This document shows positions 9,921-17,448 of a stretch of DNA of 35,566 nt, one piece after another (the stretch's first letter is position 1; every line of letters begins with the position of its first letter). Made by a program: the position numbers and the translations under genes. The notes below the pieces were generated by a model. That model was not told the DNA's origin. It saw only the letters and a list, made by a program, of their open reading frames with translations, and did not search any database. Origin of the DNA: an uncultured Eubacteriales bacterium (lineage in GTDB: Bacteria; Bacillota; Clostridia; Peptostreptococcales; Anaerovoracaceae); NCBI GenBank assembly GCA_900318105.1, contig ONJG01000044.1:1-35566 (forward strand), in the 5' to 3' direction.

Positions 9921-10526
9921 ATGGTAATCAACAAATCGGAACTTGAGGCTGTTGCCGTAAGGGCAGCTCAATATCCGCCGGACGATCTGCCGGAGATAGC
10001 ATTTGCAGGCAGATCCAACGTCGGCAAATCATCCCTTCTGAATCTTATCACCGGCAGAAAAAGCCTCGCCAGAGTGTCGGGCAGCCCCGGCAAGACGAGG
10101 ACGATCAACTTCTACCGCTGCAATGACAGATTCAGGATAGTTGACCTGCCGGGATACGGCTACGCCAAAATCAGCAGGAGTGAGAGCGAGAAATGGGGCG
10201 CCATGATGGAGTCCTATCTCGAAGGAAGGGAAAATCTCATCAAGGTCGTGCAGCTCGTGGACATAAGGCACAAGCCGAGCGAGCAGGATGTGCAGATGTA
10301 TGAGTATCTCAAATACTTCGAGCTCGACGGCATAGTCGTGGCCACCAAAGCGGATAAGATAGGAAGCAACGAAAAAAAACGTGCATTAAAACTTATTGGT
10401 GATACACTAGGAATGAGCGAGGATGATATCATCATTCCGGTTTCCTCACTTAAAAGGAGCGGACATGAAGAGCTACTCGATACGATAGACTTCCTGCTCG
10501 AACAATGGGACGAATTTCACAGCTGA
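9921..10526 (+). CDS. engB: EngB/YsxC ribosome biogenesis GTPase
   Basis: A 201-residue GTPase needed for assembly of the large ribosomal subunit. G1 is GRSNVGKS (30-37), G3 is DLPG (75-78) in VDLPGYGYAK, and G4 is TKAD (142-145). The ESYLEGRENL segment is also typical. The ATG lies two bases after the lon stop, so translation is probably coupled. Lon followed by engB is a common Firmicutes arrangement. Confidence 0.96.
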   Translation: MVINKSELEAVAVRAAQYPPDDLPEIAFAGRSNVGKSSLLNLITGRKSLARVSGSPGKTRTINFYRCNDRFRIVDLPGYGYAKISRSESEKWGAMMESYLEGRENLIKVVQLVDIRHKPSEQDVQMYEYLKYFELDGIVVATKADKIGSNEKKRALKLIGDTLGMSEDDIIIPVSSLKRSGHEELLDTIDFLLEQWDEFHS

Positions 10527-10540
10527 AAACGGAGGATGAG

Positions 10541-11086
10541 ATGTCTAAAACAACGATAGGCAAGGTGCTGTTTACGCAGGAGCAGATTGAGCAGAGAGCA
10601 AAGGAAATAGCTGCTCAGATTGACAAGGATTACGAAGGCGAAGACCTGATACTTCTCGGAACCCTCAAGGGTTCGGTGCCATGGCTTGTGGACATCATGA
10701 AGTATACGAAAAAAGACTTCAAGCTCGACTTTATATCCGCAAGCAGCTACGGCTCATCCACGAGCAGCTCGGGCGTGGTAAAGATTAAATTCGATCCGGA
10801 CATCAATATGTACAACAGCCACATCCTCGTGGTCGAGGACATAGTGGACAGCGGCAATACACTGAAATACCTCATGAACAAACTCGAGGAAAGAGGCCCG
10901 AAGTCCGTCAGGGTCTGCACCATGCTCAACAAGGAGTCAAGGCGCACCGCGGATTTCCATGCAGACTACGTGGGATTTGAGGTTGAGGACCTTTTTGTCG
11001 TCGGCTACGGACTCGATTACGACCAGAGGCTCAGAGGTTTGCCATATATAAGTTACCTGGAAGAGGACGACGTTGAAGCTTTATAA
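10541..11086 (+). CDS. hpt: Hypoxanthine phosphoribosyltransferase
   Basis: A 181-residue purine salvage enzyme converting hypoxanthine or guanine plus PRPP to IMP or GMP. The PRPP-binding loop VVEDIVDSGNT lies at residues 97-107. The segment LLGTLKGSVPWLVDIM is the N-terminal PPi loop region, and DYVGFEVEDLFVVGYGLDY carries the base-contact region. The start at 10541 is chosen because GGAGG lies five bases upstream; the frame is open back to 10505, but that would overlap engB. The 3' end overlaps the next gene by 14 bases. Confidence 0.95.
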   Translation: MSKTTIGKVLFTQEQIEQRAKEIAAQIDKDYEGEDLILLGTLKGSVPWLVDIMKYTKKDFKLDFISASSYGSSTSSSGVVKIKFDPDINMYNSHILVVEDIVDSGNTLKYLMNKLEERGPKSVRVCTMLNKESRRTADFHADYVGFEVEDLFVVGYGLDYDQRLRGLPYISYLEEDDVEAL

Positions 11087-11942
11087 AGAGTACGACAAGC
11101 ACAGCATCAGAGCGATAATAGAGTCAGGGCTCAAAAGGGACCTGCACATGCACACGAGCTTTTCGGACGGAACTCAGAGTCCCGAAAAGCTGCTTAAACT
11201 GCGCATGGGGCAGGGTTTTGAGATGCTTGCAATCACGGATCATGACGGTATAGAGGGTTCGGTGATAGGCGAGGAATTCGCCGAAAAAACCGGACTTTGC
11301 TATATAGCGGGTATCGAATTCGATTCCGAGGATCCTCTGGGCAAGGACCTGCACATACTCGGATACGGCTACGACAAGAACAACAAGGATTTCAAGGAGG
11401 CTCTTCTGGAGATCAGAATCAAGAGGGCCAGGAGAAACGACCTCCTGATGAAGGCTTTAAACGAGCGGGGATACAACATAACCCTCGATGACGTCGGCAG
11501 CATCAACAAAGGACGCTATGTCGGCAAACCGACCTTTGCATACATACTCTATCTCAACGGGTATACCAAAAATCCGAATGAAGCGTTCAGCACAATCTTC
11601 AGGGATGAAGATATCAGGAGCATAAAGAAGGAAACTCTTTCGTCCAAAGATGTGGTGGATATAATTCACACAGCCGGCGGTGTGGCCGTTATGGCGCATC
11701 CGATGGAGCAGCGCAAAACGGGCGAAAGCTTTGAGGATTTCAAACCGAGAATGTATCAGATAATGGACCGCATGAGAGAGTACGGTATAGACGGCATCGA
11801 ATGCTATCATCCGTCGGCCAGTCCGGAGCAGAGCGAGCTCCTCGTGGATTATGCCGACATGCACAGCCTCATGATAACGGAAGGCTCGGATGTGCATTCG
11901 CCGAACCATATCAGGGACTACAGCAGGTACCATTTGCCTTAA
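11073..11942 (+). CDS. PHP-domain phosphoesterase
   Basis: A 289-residue metal-dependent phosphoesterase of the PHP superfamily, probably close to the TrpH/YciV nucleoside-bisphosphate phosphatases. The metal-binding motifs are DLHMHTSFSDG (23-33), AITDHDGIEG (53-62), the GIEFDSED segment (from 80), AHP, ECYHPSA and the C-terminal GSDVHSPN. The start appears to be TTG at 11073, with AGAGG six bases upstream. No later ATG keeps the first HxH motif, and the gene overlaps hpt by 14 bases. The substrate is not certain. Confidence 0.82.
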   Translation: MKLYKEYDKHSIRAIIESGLKRDLHMHTSFSDGTQSPEKLLKLRMGQGFEMLAITDHDGIEGSVIGEEFAEKTGLCYIAGIEFDSEDPLGKDLHILGYGYDKNNKDFKEALLEIRIKRARRNDLLMKALNERGYNITLDDVGSINKGRYVGKPTFAYILYLNGYTKNPNEAFSTIFRDEDIRSIKKETLSSKDVVDIIHTAGGVAVMAHPMEQRKTGESFEDFKPRMYQIMDRMREYGIDGIECYHPSASPEQSELLVDYADMHSLMITEGSDVHSPNHIRDYSRYHLP

Positions 11943-12021
11943 AAAAGGTACCGCAAAACGACAAAAAACGCACTGATTCCGACATAAAATGCACTCCTCA
12001 CATACAGAACACAAAAGTATC

Positions 12022-12045
12022 TGCATCAGAATATAAACTGATGCA
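12022..12045. repeat. Inverted repeat before the orphan gene at 12079
   Basis: TGCATCAG (12022-12029), eight bases, then CTGATGCA (12038-12045): a perfect 8-bp inverted repeat just upstream of a small phage-like gene. It has no T-tract, so an operator or RNA hairpin is more likely than a terminator. No convincing promoter was seen around it. Confidence 0.4.
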
Positions 12046-12078
12046 AATGCAGGTGCCGGGAATGTGAGAGGAGGAAAA

Positions 12079-12444
12079 ATGTATACGGAAAAATATCACA
12101 GGATACCCAAGGCGGTGCATCATCAGTGCATGTGGATAGTAAGGGATATTGACAGGCTCTACAGACTCGATGCCATATACAGACATGGCAACCGGGATGA
12201 TGAGCTTGTTTTTTATGAGGATGAGAATTGCCGCTGCATAAGATATGAGGTGATGAGGGAGGCATCCGGAAAGCTGGATTGTATTAAAGAGGCTCTCAAG
12301 AAGGTGCCGGAGGAGTACAGGATTGATCTGCTGGACGGCATAGTGGACGGGTCGAATCCATCGGTATATGCGCATGAAAACACCTGGAAAAAATGGCGCA
12401 GGGTTTTTATCTGCGAACTTGCGGATAAACTTAAATTGATATAG
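12079..12444 (+). CDS. Small phage-like protein of unknown function
   Basis: A 121-residue basic, helical protein. GAGGAGG lies just before the ATG at 12079, which is better than an in-frame GTG at 12064. The arrangement is reminiscent of small regulators found in Clostridia prophages: an N-terminal YHRIPKAVHHQCMWIVRDIDR, a middle KEALKKVPEEYRIDLLDGIV, then AHENTWKKWRRVFICELADKL. The TWKKWR(x)F segment before a final helix recalls RinA/ArpU-type late-gene activators with a sigma region 4-like HTH. That link is my inference from pattern memory. No other phage genes are nearby. An inverted repeat lies 34 bases upstream. Confidence 0.6.
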   Translation: MYTEKYHRIPKAVHHQCMWIVRDIDRLYRLDAIYRHGNRDDELVFYEDENCRCIRYEVMREASGKLDCIKEALKKVPEEYRIDLLDGIVDGSNPSVYAHENTWKKWRRVFICELADKLKLI

Positions 12445-12461
12445 ATAGGCTGATGTATCTG

Positions 12462-12470
12462 TGCTAAAAT
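12462..12470 (+). promoter_or_regulatory. Extended -10 promoter candidate for the Nudix gene
   Basis: TGC-TAAAAT at 12462-12470 forms an extended -10 element, 33 bases before the ATG. No good -35 box is present at 17 bases. Confidence 0.4.
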
Positions 12471-12503
12471 CTGAATAGATAATAGTTATCGTAAAGGTGA
12501 ATC

Positions 12504-13040
12504 ATGACATTTGAAGAAAAGACGATAAGCAGCAGGATAGTTTATGAAGGACCCGTGTTCAGGGTCCGCCAGCACGAGGTTGAGTGCTATGGCGGCAGGA
12601 CAGCCATAAGGGATGTGGTCGAGCATGTGGGCGGCTCCATAATGGTGGCGGTCACGGACGAAGGTAAGATCCTCATGGAAAAACAGTTCCGGAAAGCGCT
12701 CGAAAAAGATCTTCTGGAGCTCCCGGCGGGCAAAGCCGATCCGGGTGAGGCCCCCGAAGTCACGGCGGCGAGAGAACTTGCGGAGGAGACGGGCTACAGA
12801 GCAGGTACTGTCAGACATCTTGTTTCATACTATCCGACATGCGGTTACTCATCGGAGCTGCTGCACATTTTCATCTGCAAGGACCTGAGCTCAGGTGAGA
12901 CAAACTGGGATGATACGGAGTGCATAGAGCTTCATGAATATGATGCGGATGAGCTTATCGACATGATCATGCGCGGTGAAATCAGAGACAGCAAGACGAT
13001 AATCGGATTGCTATTTGCCAGACAGGCAGGAGAGATTTAG
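12504..13040 (+). CDS. Nudix hydrolase, ADP-ribose pyrophosphatase-like
   Basis: A 178-residue hydrolase. The Nudix box is intact at residues 76-98: a Gly, then Glu after five residues, then REL-AEETGY after seven more, exactly matching GX5EX7REUXEEXGU. The flanking segments GGSIMVAVTDEGKILMEKQFR and LLELPAGK are typical of the ADP-ribose pyrophosphatase (NudF/YqkG) subgroup, which cleaves ADP-ribose to AMP and ribose 5-phosphate. A weak AAAGGTG precedes the ATG. The recombinase gene begins 8 bases after the stop, so the pair is probably co-transcribed, as often seen for nudF-xerD in Firmicutes. Confidence 0.88.
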   Translation: MTFEEKTISSRIVYEGPVFRVRQHEVECYGGRTAIRDVVEHVGGSIMVAVTDEGKILMEKQFRKALEKDLLELPAGKADPGEAPEVTAARELAEETGYRAGTVRHLVSYYPTCGYSSELLHIFICKDLSSGETNWDDTECIELHEYDADELIDMIMRGEIRDSKTIIGLLFARQAGEI

Positions 13041-13048
13041 GTGATACG

Positions 13049-13924
13049 ATGCGAGAGTTTATAGATTATCTTAAGAATGGAAAAGGCAAAGCCGATAATA
13101 CGGTCATAGCGTACGAGAGAGACCTGAAGGCATTCGAAAAGTATCTTAAGGAGCGCGGCAAATCGCTCGGAAACTGCAGTGAGAGCGATGCTGTGTCGTA
13201 TGTCCTGGAACTCAATAACCAGAGCAAATCCAAGGCCACGATAAACCGCAAGGTATCATCCCTCAGGAATTTCTATGATTACAAAATCGAGACCGGAAAG
13301 ATGCAGGTCAATCCATTCGGAAAGATCAAATCCGTAAAGGGAGACAGGAGGCAGGTTGAGTATCTCAGCATAGAAGAGGCTGAAAAGCTCATGACACTTC
13401 CGGCAGATGATAAAAAGGGAATCAGAGACAGGGCTCTGCTCGAGTTCATGTACGGAACGGGAGCGAGGGTCACCGAGGTCGTAAGACTTAAGTTCAGCGA
13501 TCTCAATCTCAAGATGAACTTCGTAACGCTTAAAGATGCGGATGAGGAGAGCAGAATAGTTCCCCTCGGCAGATATGCTTCCGAGGCACTGACGGAGTAT
13601 GCCGAGAATGCGTATGAAGATTTCAGCGGCAGGGCATATGAGGATGATGATTATGTATTCGTCAATTTCAGAGGAGAACCGCTGACGAGACAGGGCATCT
13701 GGAAGATACTCAAGGACTACGGTTCCATGATAGGTGCAGCAGATCGGATGACCCCGCAGATTCTCAGGGACAGTTTCGCCGTTCACATTCTCCAGAACGG
13801 GGGAGATCTCAAGACCCTGCAGGAGCTGATGGGATTTGAGGATATGTCTGTCGGAATTGCCTATCTCGCGGTTACTGACATACACGTGAGGGACGTATTC
13901 AAGAAGACGCATCCGAGAGCATAG
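13049..13924 (+). CDS. Tyrosine recombinase, XerD-like with altered active site
   Basis: A 291-residue protein with the two-domain layout of XerC/XerD. The N-terminal SAM-like domain (about 1-95) includes NTVIAYERDLKAFEKYL, and the catalytic domain covers about 105-290. Catalytic residues by alignment to the family: Arg140 (GTGARVTEVV), Lys162 (TLKDAD), Arg240 (QILRDSF) and Tyr272 (IAYLAV) are kept. The first box II residue, normally His, is Gln237. The RHSFA His is Asp241. The LGH/W position is Phe263 (LMGFEDMS). It could be a recombinase with altered chemistry or a binding-only relative. It lies in an operon with the Nudix gene. Confidence 0.85.
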   Translation: MREFIDYLKNGKGKADNTVIAYERDLKAFEKYLKERGKSLGNCSESDAVSYVLELNNQSKSKATINRKVSSLRNFYDYKIETGKMQVNPFGKIKSVKGDRRQVEYLSIEEAEKLMTLPADDKKGIRDRALLEFMYGTGARVTEVVRLKFSDLNLKMNFVTLKDADEESRIVPLGRYASEALTEYAENAYEDFSGRAYEDDDYVFVNFRGEPLTRQGIWKILKDYGSMIGAADRMTPQILRDSFAVHILQNGGDLKTLQELMGFEDMSVGIAYLAVTDIHVRDVFKKTHPRA

Positions 13925-14028
13925 GGCAGCAAAAACACGATCAGCATCTGATGCATGCCATGCAGGATGCCTGAAGGGAGAGCTGCGGCGATTTGCCGAA
14001 AAAAGTGCCGAAATAGTTCAAAAAAAGC

Positions 14029-14057
14029 TTGAAATTTCAAAGTTCATGTGATATTCT
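14029..14057 (+). promoter_or_regulatory. Promoter of rplS
   Basis: TTGAAA (14029-14034) and TATTCT (14052-14057) are separated by 17 bases, with a TGA extended -10 at 14049-14051. The predicted start is near 14064, within the leader hairpin. Confidence 0.65.
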
Positions 14058-14059
14058 AT

Positions 14060-14150
14060 GCAAGCTGTCGCCTATCAGACAGCTTGCATTGTTATTTCGG
14101 GCGGTCCTCTGGGGACAGGCATTCGGCCGGATGCCCTAAGAACGTCTTGA
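14060..14150 (+). promoter_or_regulatory. Structured leader of rplS (candidate L19 leader)
   Basis: The 5' UTR starts with a perfect 10-bp hairpin, GCAAGCTGTC (14060-14069) with GACAGCTTGC (14078-14087) and an 8-base loop. A second stem follows, GGCATTCGG pairing with CCGGATGCC, about 14117-14136. Firmicutes are known to carry an autoregulatory L19 leader RNA upstream of rplS. Position and structure fit, but I could not compare it with the covariance model. The rest of 13925-14028 shows no clear feature apart from short imperfect repeats. Confidence 0.45.
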
Positions 14151-14168
14151 GAGGAAGGAGAGAATAAC

Positions 14169-14510
14169 GTGAACGTATTAGATCAGATTACGATGGATTA
14201 CAAGAGGGAAGATATTCCTGAGTTCAAAGTCGGTGACACACTTCGTGTACACGTAAAGATCATCGAGGGACAGAGAGAAAGAATTCAGGTATTCGAAGGA
14301 TACGTGCTCAAGAGACAGCACGGCGGAGTAAACGAGACTTTCACAGTCCGTAAACTGTCGAACGGTATCGGCGTAGAGAAGACTTTCCCGCTGCACTCAC
14401 CGAGAATCGAAAAGATCGAAGTGGTCAAGAAAGGCAGAGTCAGAAGAGCCAAGCTCAACTACATGCGTCAGAGAACCGGTAAAGCTGCCAGAATCAGAAG
14501 CGCTGAGTAG
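14169..14510 (+). CDS. rplS: 50S ribosomal protein L19
   Basis: A 113-residue ribosomal protein at the 30S-50S interface. It starts at GTG with AGGAAGGAG upstream. The core motifs are [34 protein letters not shown] and [21 protein letters not shown], followed by a basic tail with [14 protein letters not shown]. It is preceded by its own promoter and structured leader and followed by a strong terminator, so it is largely transcribed alone. rbgA, a large-subunit assembly factor, comes next. Confidence 0.98.
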   Translation: MNVLDQITMDYKREDIPEFKVGDTLRVHVKIIEGQRERIQVFEGYVLKRQHGGVNETFTVRKLSNGIGVEKTFPLHSPRIEKIEVVKKGRVRRAKLNYMRQRTGKAARIRSAE

Positions 14511-14525
14511 TTCATACAGAATTGT

Positions 14526-14557
14526 AAATGCATACCTGAGAGGGTATGCATTTTTTC
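14526..14557 (+). terminator. Rho-independent terminator after rplS
   Basis: An 11-bp stem, AAATGCATACC (14526-14536) with GGTATGCATTT (14543-14553), has a 6-base loop and runs into a T-tract (14551-14556). Confidence 0.88.
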
Positions 14558-14559
14558 TG

Positions 14560-14568
14560 TGGTATACT
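14560..14568 (+). promoter_or_regulatory. Extended -10 promoter candidate for rbgA
   Basis: TGG-TATACT at 14560-14568 is an extended -10 motif directly after the rplS terminator. No matching -35 box is seen. Confidence 0.4.
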
Positions 14569-14606
14569 GACAATACAGAGGGCGTTTGTACGAGGACTCA
14601 GGAATT

Positions 14607-15449
14607 ATGATTGAAAACATTAACTGGTATCCGGGTCATATGAAAAAGACCCGCGAATTGATAAAGGAAAACCTCAAGGCTGTCGATCTCAGCATCGAGA
14701 TCATCGACAGCCGTATTCCCGTATCTTCGAGAAACCCGGTAATCGATGAACTCATTTCGTCCAAACCCCGCATAGTGGTGCTCGGAAAAGCCGACCTTGC
14801 GGATGAGGCTGAGACGAAGAAATGGGCTGATAAAATCAGAGGAGAAAAGGGAGTAACGAGGGTGCTCGCGCTCAACCTCCAGTCGGGAGAGAATATTAAA
14901 AAGCTCCTCAAGGCCCTGGAGGCCGAGCAGGATAAAAGGAACGCCGAGCGTTCCGTAAAGAGGCCGCTTCGCATCATGATAGTCGGCGTGCCAAATGTCG
15001 GAAAGTCCTCGCTCATAAACAGATTGACCGGTAAAAAATCCGCTCAGACGGGCGACAGGCCGGGAGTCACGAAGGGAAAGCAGTGGCTGACCCTTTCAAA
15101 CGGCATGCAGCTGCTGGACACACCGGGCATCCTCTGGCCCAAATTCGAGGATCCGAATGTGGGGCTCAATCTCGCATTTTGCGGTAGCATCAAGGATGAC
15201 ATACTCGGTGTGCAGGACCTCGGATTCGAGCTTATAAAATATCTCGGAAGGGAATATCCGGACATGCTGAAGGGAAGATACAAGCTGGATGAAGTGTCTG
15301 AGGAAGCGATAGAGAATATGGACGATATCGCTCTCAAAAGGGGCTTTATAATGTCCGGCAAGAGGATAGACTACGAGAGGACGGGCAGGATAGTGCTCGA
15401 TGAATTCAGAGGCGGAGTGATCGGAAGGATCACGTTGGAAAAATGTTAA
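14607..15449 (+). CDS. rbgA: Ribosome biogenesis GTPase RbgA/YlqF
   Basis: A 280-residue circularly permuted GTPase that acts late in 50S assembly. The motif order is G4-G5-G1-G3. G4 is GKAD at 60-63 (where NKAD is usual), the next loop is LNLQSG, G1 is GVPNVGKS at 127-134 and G3 is DTPG at 171-174 followed by ILWPKF. The start MIENINWYPGHMKK matches the family N-terminus. The frame is open back to a TTG at 14586, but the ATG at 14607 with AGGA nearby is preferred. The C-terminal domain includes GRIVLDEFRGG. The neighbouring rplS encodes another large-subunit component. Confidence 0.95.
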   Translation: MIENINWYPGHMKKTRELIKENLKAVDLSIEIIDSRIPVSSRNPVIDELISSKPRIVVLGKADLADEAETKKWADKIRGEKGVTRVLALNLQSGENIKKLLKALEAEQDKRNAERSVKRPLRIMIVGVPNVGKSSLINRLTGKKSAQTGDRPGVTKGKQWLTLSNGMQLLDTPGILWPKFEDPNVGLNLAFCGSIKDDILGVQDLGFELIKYLGREYPDMLKGRYKLDEVSEEAIENMDDIALKRGFIMSGKRIDYERTGRIVLDEFRGGVIGRITLEKC

Positions 15450-15468
15450 GAATCTTAAAAGGTGGAAG

Positions 15469-16959
15469 ATGACGAAAGAGGAGAGACTTCAAAGGGATAT
15501 AGCCCGGCTGGCGGAGATGAAGGCCCATGAGGATGAGCTGCGGCAGCAGGGATATAGGTATATCGCGGGCATCGACGAGGTGGGCAGAGGCCCGCTCGCA
15601 GGCCCGGTGTACGCGGCCTGCGTCCTGCTGCCGCCTGACTTTGACGTCCTGGGCATATACGATTCCAAAAAGATATCCGCAAAGAAAAGAGAAGATCTTT
15701 CGGATATTATCAAAGAGAGAGCTCTGGCCTTCGGAATCGGAATCGCAGACAATAAAGAAATAGACGAGATAAACATACTCGAAGCCACAAAGAAAGCCAT
15801 GCTGAGGGCCGTGTCTGCCGCATACGATATGCTCAGGGAAAAAGGGCTGATTGCTTCAGACCCGGAATCGGATTTCAACTTATCTTATGGAGGCGGCGCG
15901 CTGCCTTCTGATGGGAGAGTGCGTGAAAATGATGGCGGACGGGCACGCGACATCCTCCTGATAGATGCCCTCAAACTGGATATCGATATGGATCAGGAAG
16001 CCATAATAAAGGGAGATGAAAAGAGCCTCTCCATAGCAGCGGCTTCCATAGTGGCCAAGGTCGCGAGGGACAAATACATGGAGGAACTCGATGCGAAGTA
16101 TCCGGGATACGACTTCGCGAGCAACAAGGGCTACGGCACGGCAGCTCATTACGAAGGCCTCCGCACAATTGGAATCAGCGATGTCCACAGGCGGAGTTTC
16201 TTAAAGAAGTTTGAAGAGAATCCAAGCACCGGACACATTACGAGAGAAAACAGGGTTTCAGATAAAGGAATTTCGGATAACGGAAATTCTGAAATCGGCA
16301 GGGAGAGTAAATTGGCTAAAAAGGTATACGCAGTTAAAAAAGGAAGAACGACAGGTCTCTTTATGACATGGGAGGACTGCAAGGCGCAGGTTGACGGCTT
16401 TGCAGGTGCTGAGTACAAGAGCTTTGCAGATCCGCAGGATGCCATGGCATATCTCGGGCTTTCCGGTAAGAGTAACGGAAATACGAAAAAGGGCGGTGAG
16501 GCCGGAGAGGCTGCAGAGGAGCAGCTTCCTCCCGGGAACAGAGCATACGTCGACGGCTCGTACGACATCTCAAGCAACAGATTCTCCTGCGGAGTTGTAA
16601 TTCTTGAGACAGACGCGAACGGCAACACCGAGACCACGGAGCTCAAGGCCGTATTCGAAGATGATGTGGCCGCTCTTCAGAGAAATGTGGCAGGTGAAGT
16701 CATGGGGGCCAAGACAGCCATAGACTACTGCCTTGAAAACGGAATAAAGGACATCGAGATCTACCACGATTACGAAGGCGTGGGCAAATGGGCAGACGGC
16801 CTCTGGAAGGCCAACAATCCGCTGACACAGGGCTACAAACAATTCATAGCCGACGCCCGCCGCTATATGAGCATCCGCTTTATAAAGGTAAAGGCCCACG
16901 CCGGAAACAAATATAACGAAATGGCCGACAAACTCGCCAAACAAGCCCTGGACCTCTGA
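15469..16959 (+). CDS. Fused RNase HII - viroplasmin - RNase HI protein
   Basis: A 496-residue protein with two RNase H folds. Residues 1-245 are RNase HII: GIDEVGRGPLAGPV gives Asp36 and Glu37, LIDALK gives Asp166, and SIAAASIVAKVARD gives Asp201. An extra loop of about 30 residues (129-160, Gly/Asp-rich) interrupts it. After a polar linker, residues 284-330 match the viroplasmin/caulimovirus VI domain (KKVYAVKKGRTTGLFMTW). From 358 there is an RNase HI domain with Asp362 (AYVDGSYD), Glu410 (NVAGEVMGA), Asp434 (IYHDYEGV) and Asp487 (NEMADKLA). Both active sites look intact. Separate rnhB and rnhA genes are usual. It would remove RNA from RNA-DNA hybrids. AAGGTGG precedes the ATG. Confidence 0.88.
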   Translation: MTKEERLQRDIARLAEMKAHEDELRQQGYRYIAGIDEVGRGPLAGPVYAACVLLPPDFDVLGIYDSKKISAKKREDLSDIIKERALAFGIGIADNKEIDEINILEATKKAMLRAVSAAYDMLREKGLIASDPESDFNLSYGGGALPSDGRVRENDGGRARDILLIDALKLDIDMDQEAIIKGDEKSLSIAAASIVAKVARDKYMEELDAKYPGYDFASNKGYGTAAHYEGLRTIGISDVHRRSFLKKFEENPSTGHITRENRVSDKGISDNGNSEIGRESKLAKKVYAVKKGRTTGLFMTWEDCKAQVDGFAGAEYKSFADPQDAMAYLGLSGKSNGNTKKGGEAGEAAEEQLPPGNRAYVDGSYDISSNRFSCGVVILETDANGNTETTELKAVFEDDVAALQRNVAGEVMGAKTAIDYCLENGIKDIEIYHDYEGVGKWADGLWKANNPLTQGYKQFIADARRYMSIRFIKVKAHAGNKYNEMADKLAKQALDL

Positions 16960-16969
16960 AAAGAAAAAA

Positions 16970-17171
16970 GTCACGTATCGTACTACTAGTAGATATAAAA
17001 TACGTGACGTTTCAGGTGTTATCCCGAGATAATAGTCACGTATTTCATATCAATTGGTTGTTAGATACGTGACAACGACATAGCAGATAAATATAAATTC
17101 GACCAAAAAGTCACGTATCTTACCACTAGTAGTTGCAAAATACGTGACCTTTTTATTGTTTGCTTACGTGA
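16970..17171. repeat. Three 39-bp palindromes with identical arms, plus a half copy
   Basis: Three units each have the arm GTCACGTAT, 21 bases, then ATACGTGAC: 16970-17008, 17035-17073 and 17110-17148. A fourth right half lies at 17164-17172 (TTACGTGAC). The arms are identical in all three. The centres of units 1 and 3 are related to each other and both contain ACTAGT. Unit 2 has a different centre with CAATTG. Spacers are 26 and 36 bases. The array lies between the convergent RNase H fusion gene and the minus-strand cluster. Unit 3 is flanked by an A-run and a T-run and could terminate transcription in both directions. Confidence 0.85.
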
Positions 17172-17177
17172 CGCTTT

Positions 17178-17411
17178 TTATTTGTACCAGAGCTCGTCTA
17201 CTGCGGCGGCGACGCGTACGCCTTCGTCCGGCATCAGATTAGCTCTGAGCTGCCTCTTTACTTCGAGCAGCGGCAGGCCTCTTTCTCTGCCTTCCTCGAT
17301 GCGGGCCATAATGGCTTTTTCTGCCTCTTTGCTGATTTTACCGTCAGCTGAGATTCCGCCGAGGATAAGATCCAGTTCATCCTGCTTAATGTCCATTGTA
17401 GGATCTATCAT
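17178..17411 (-). CDS. Small protein of unknown function
   Basis: A 77-residue acidic, helical protein that I do not recognise. It has an N-terminal DIKQDELDLILGGISADGKIS segment and a charged middle, AEKAIMARIEEGRERGLPL. AAGGAGG lies 8 bases before the ATG; a second in-frame ATG is at codon 6. It is the last gene of the minus-strand cluster, 37 bases after the previous small gene. The palindrome half site lies directly at its stop codon. The context suggests an accessory factor of the oxidoreductase/HypA cluster, but that is only guilt by association. Confidence 0.7.
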   Translation of the reverse strand: MIDPTMDIKQDELDLILGGISADGKISKEAEKAIMARIEEGRERGLPLLEVKRQLRANLMPDEGVRVAAAVDELWYK

Positions 17412-17448
17412 AACTGTTTCCTCCTTGATTCATTATGCCATTAACAAT

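Noticed and set aside
16970..17172. CRISPR array
   Set aside because: The repeated units are palindromes whose centres vary, there are only three, spacer lengths differ, and there are no cas genes nearby.
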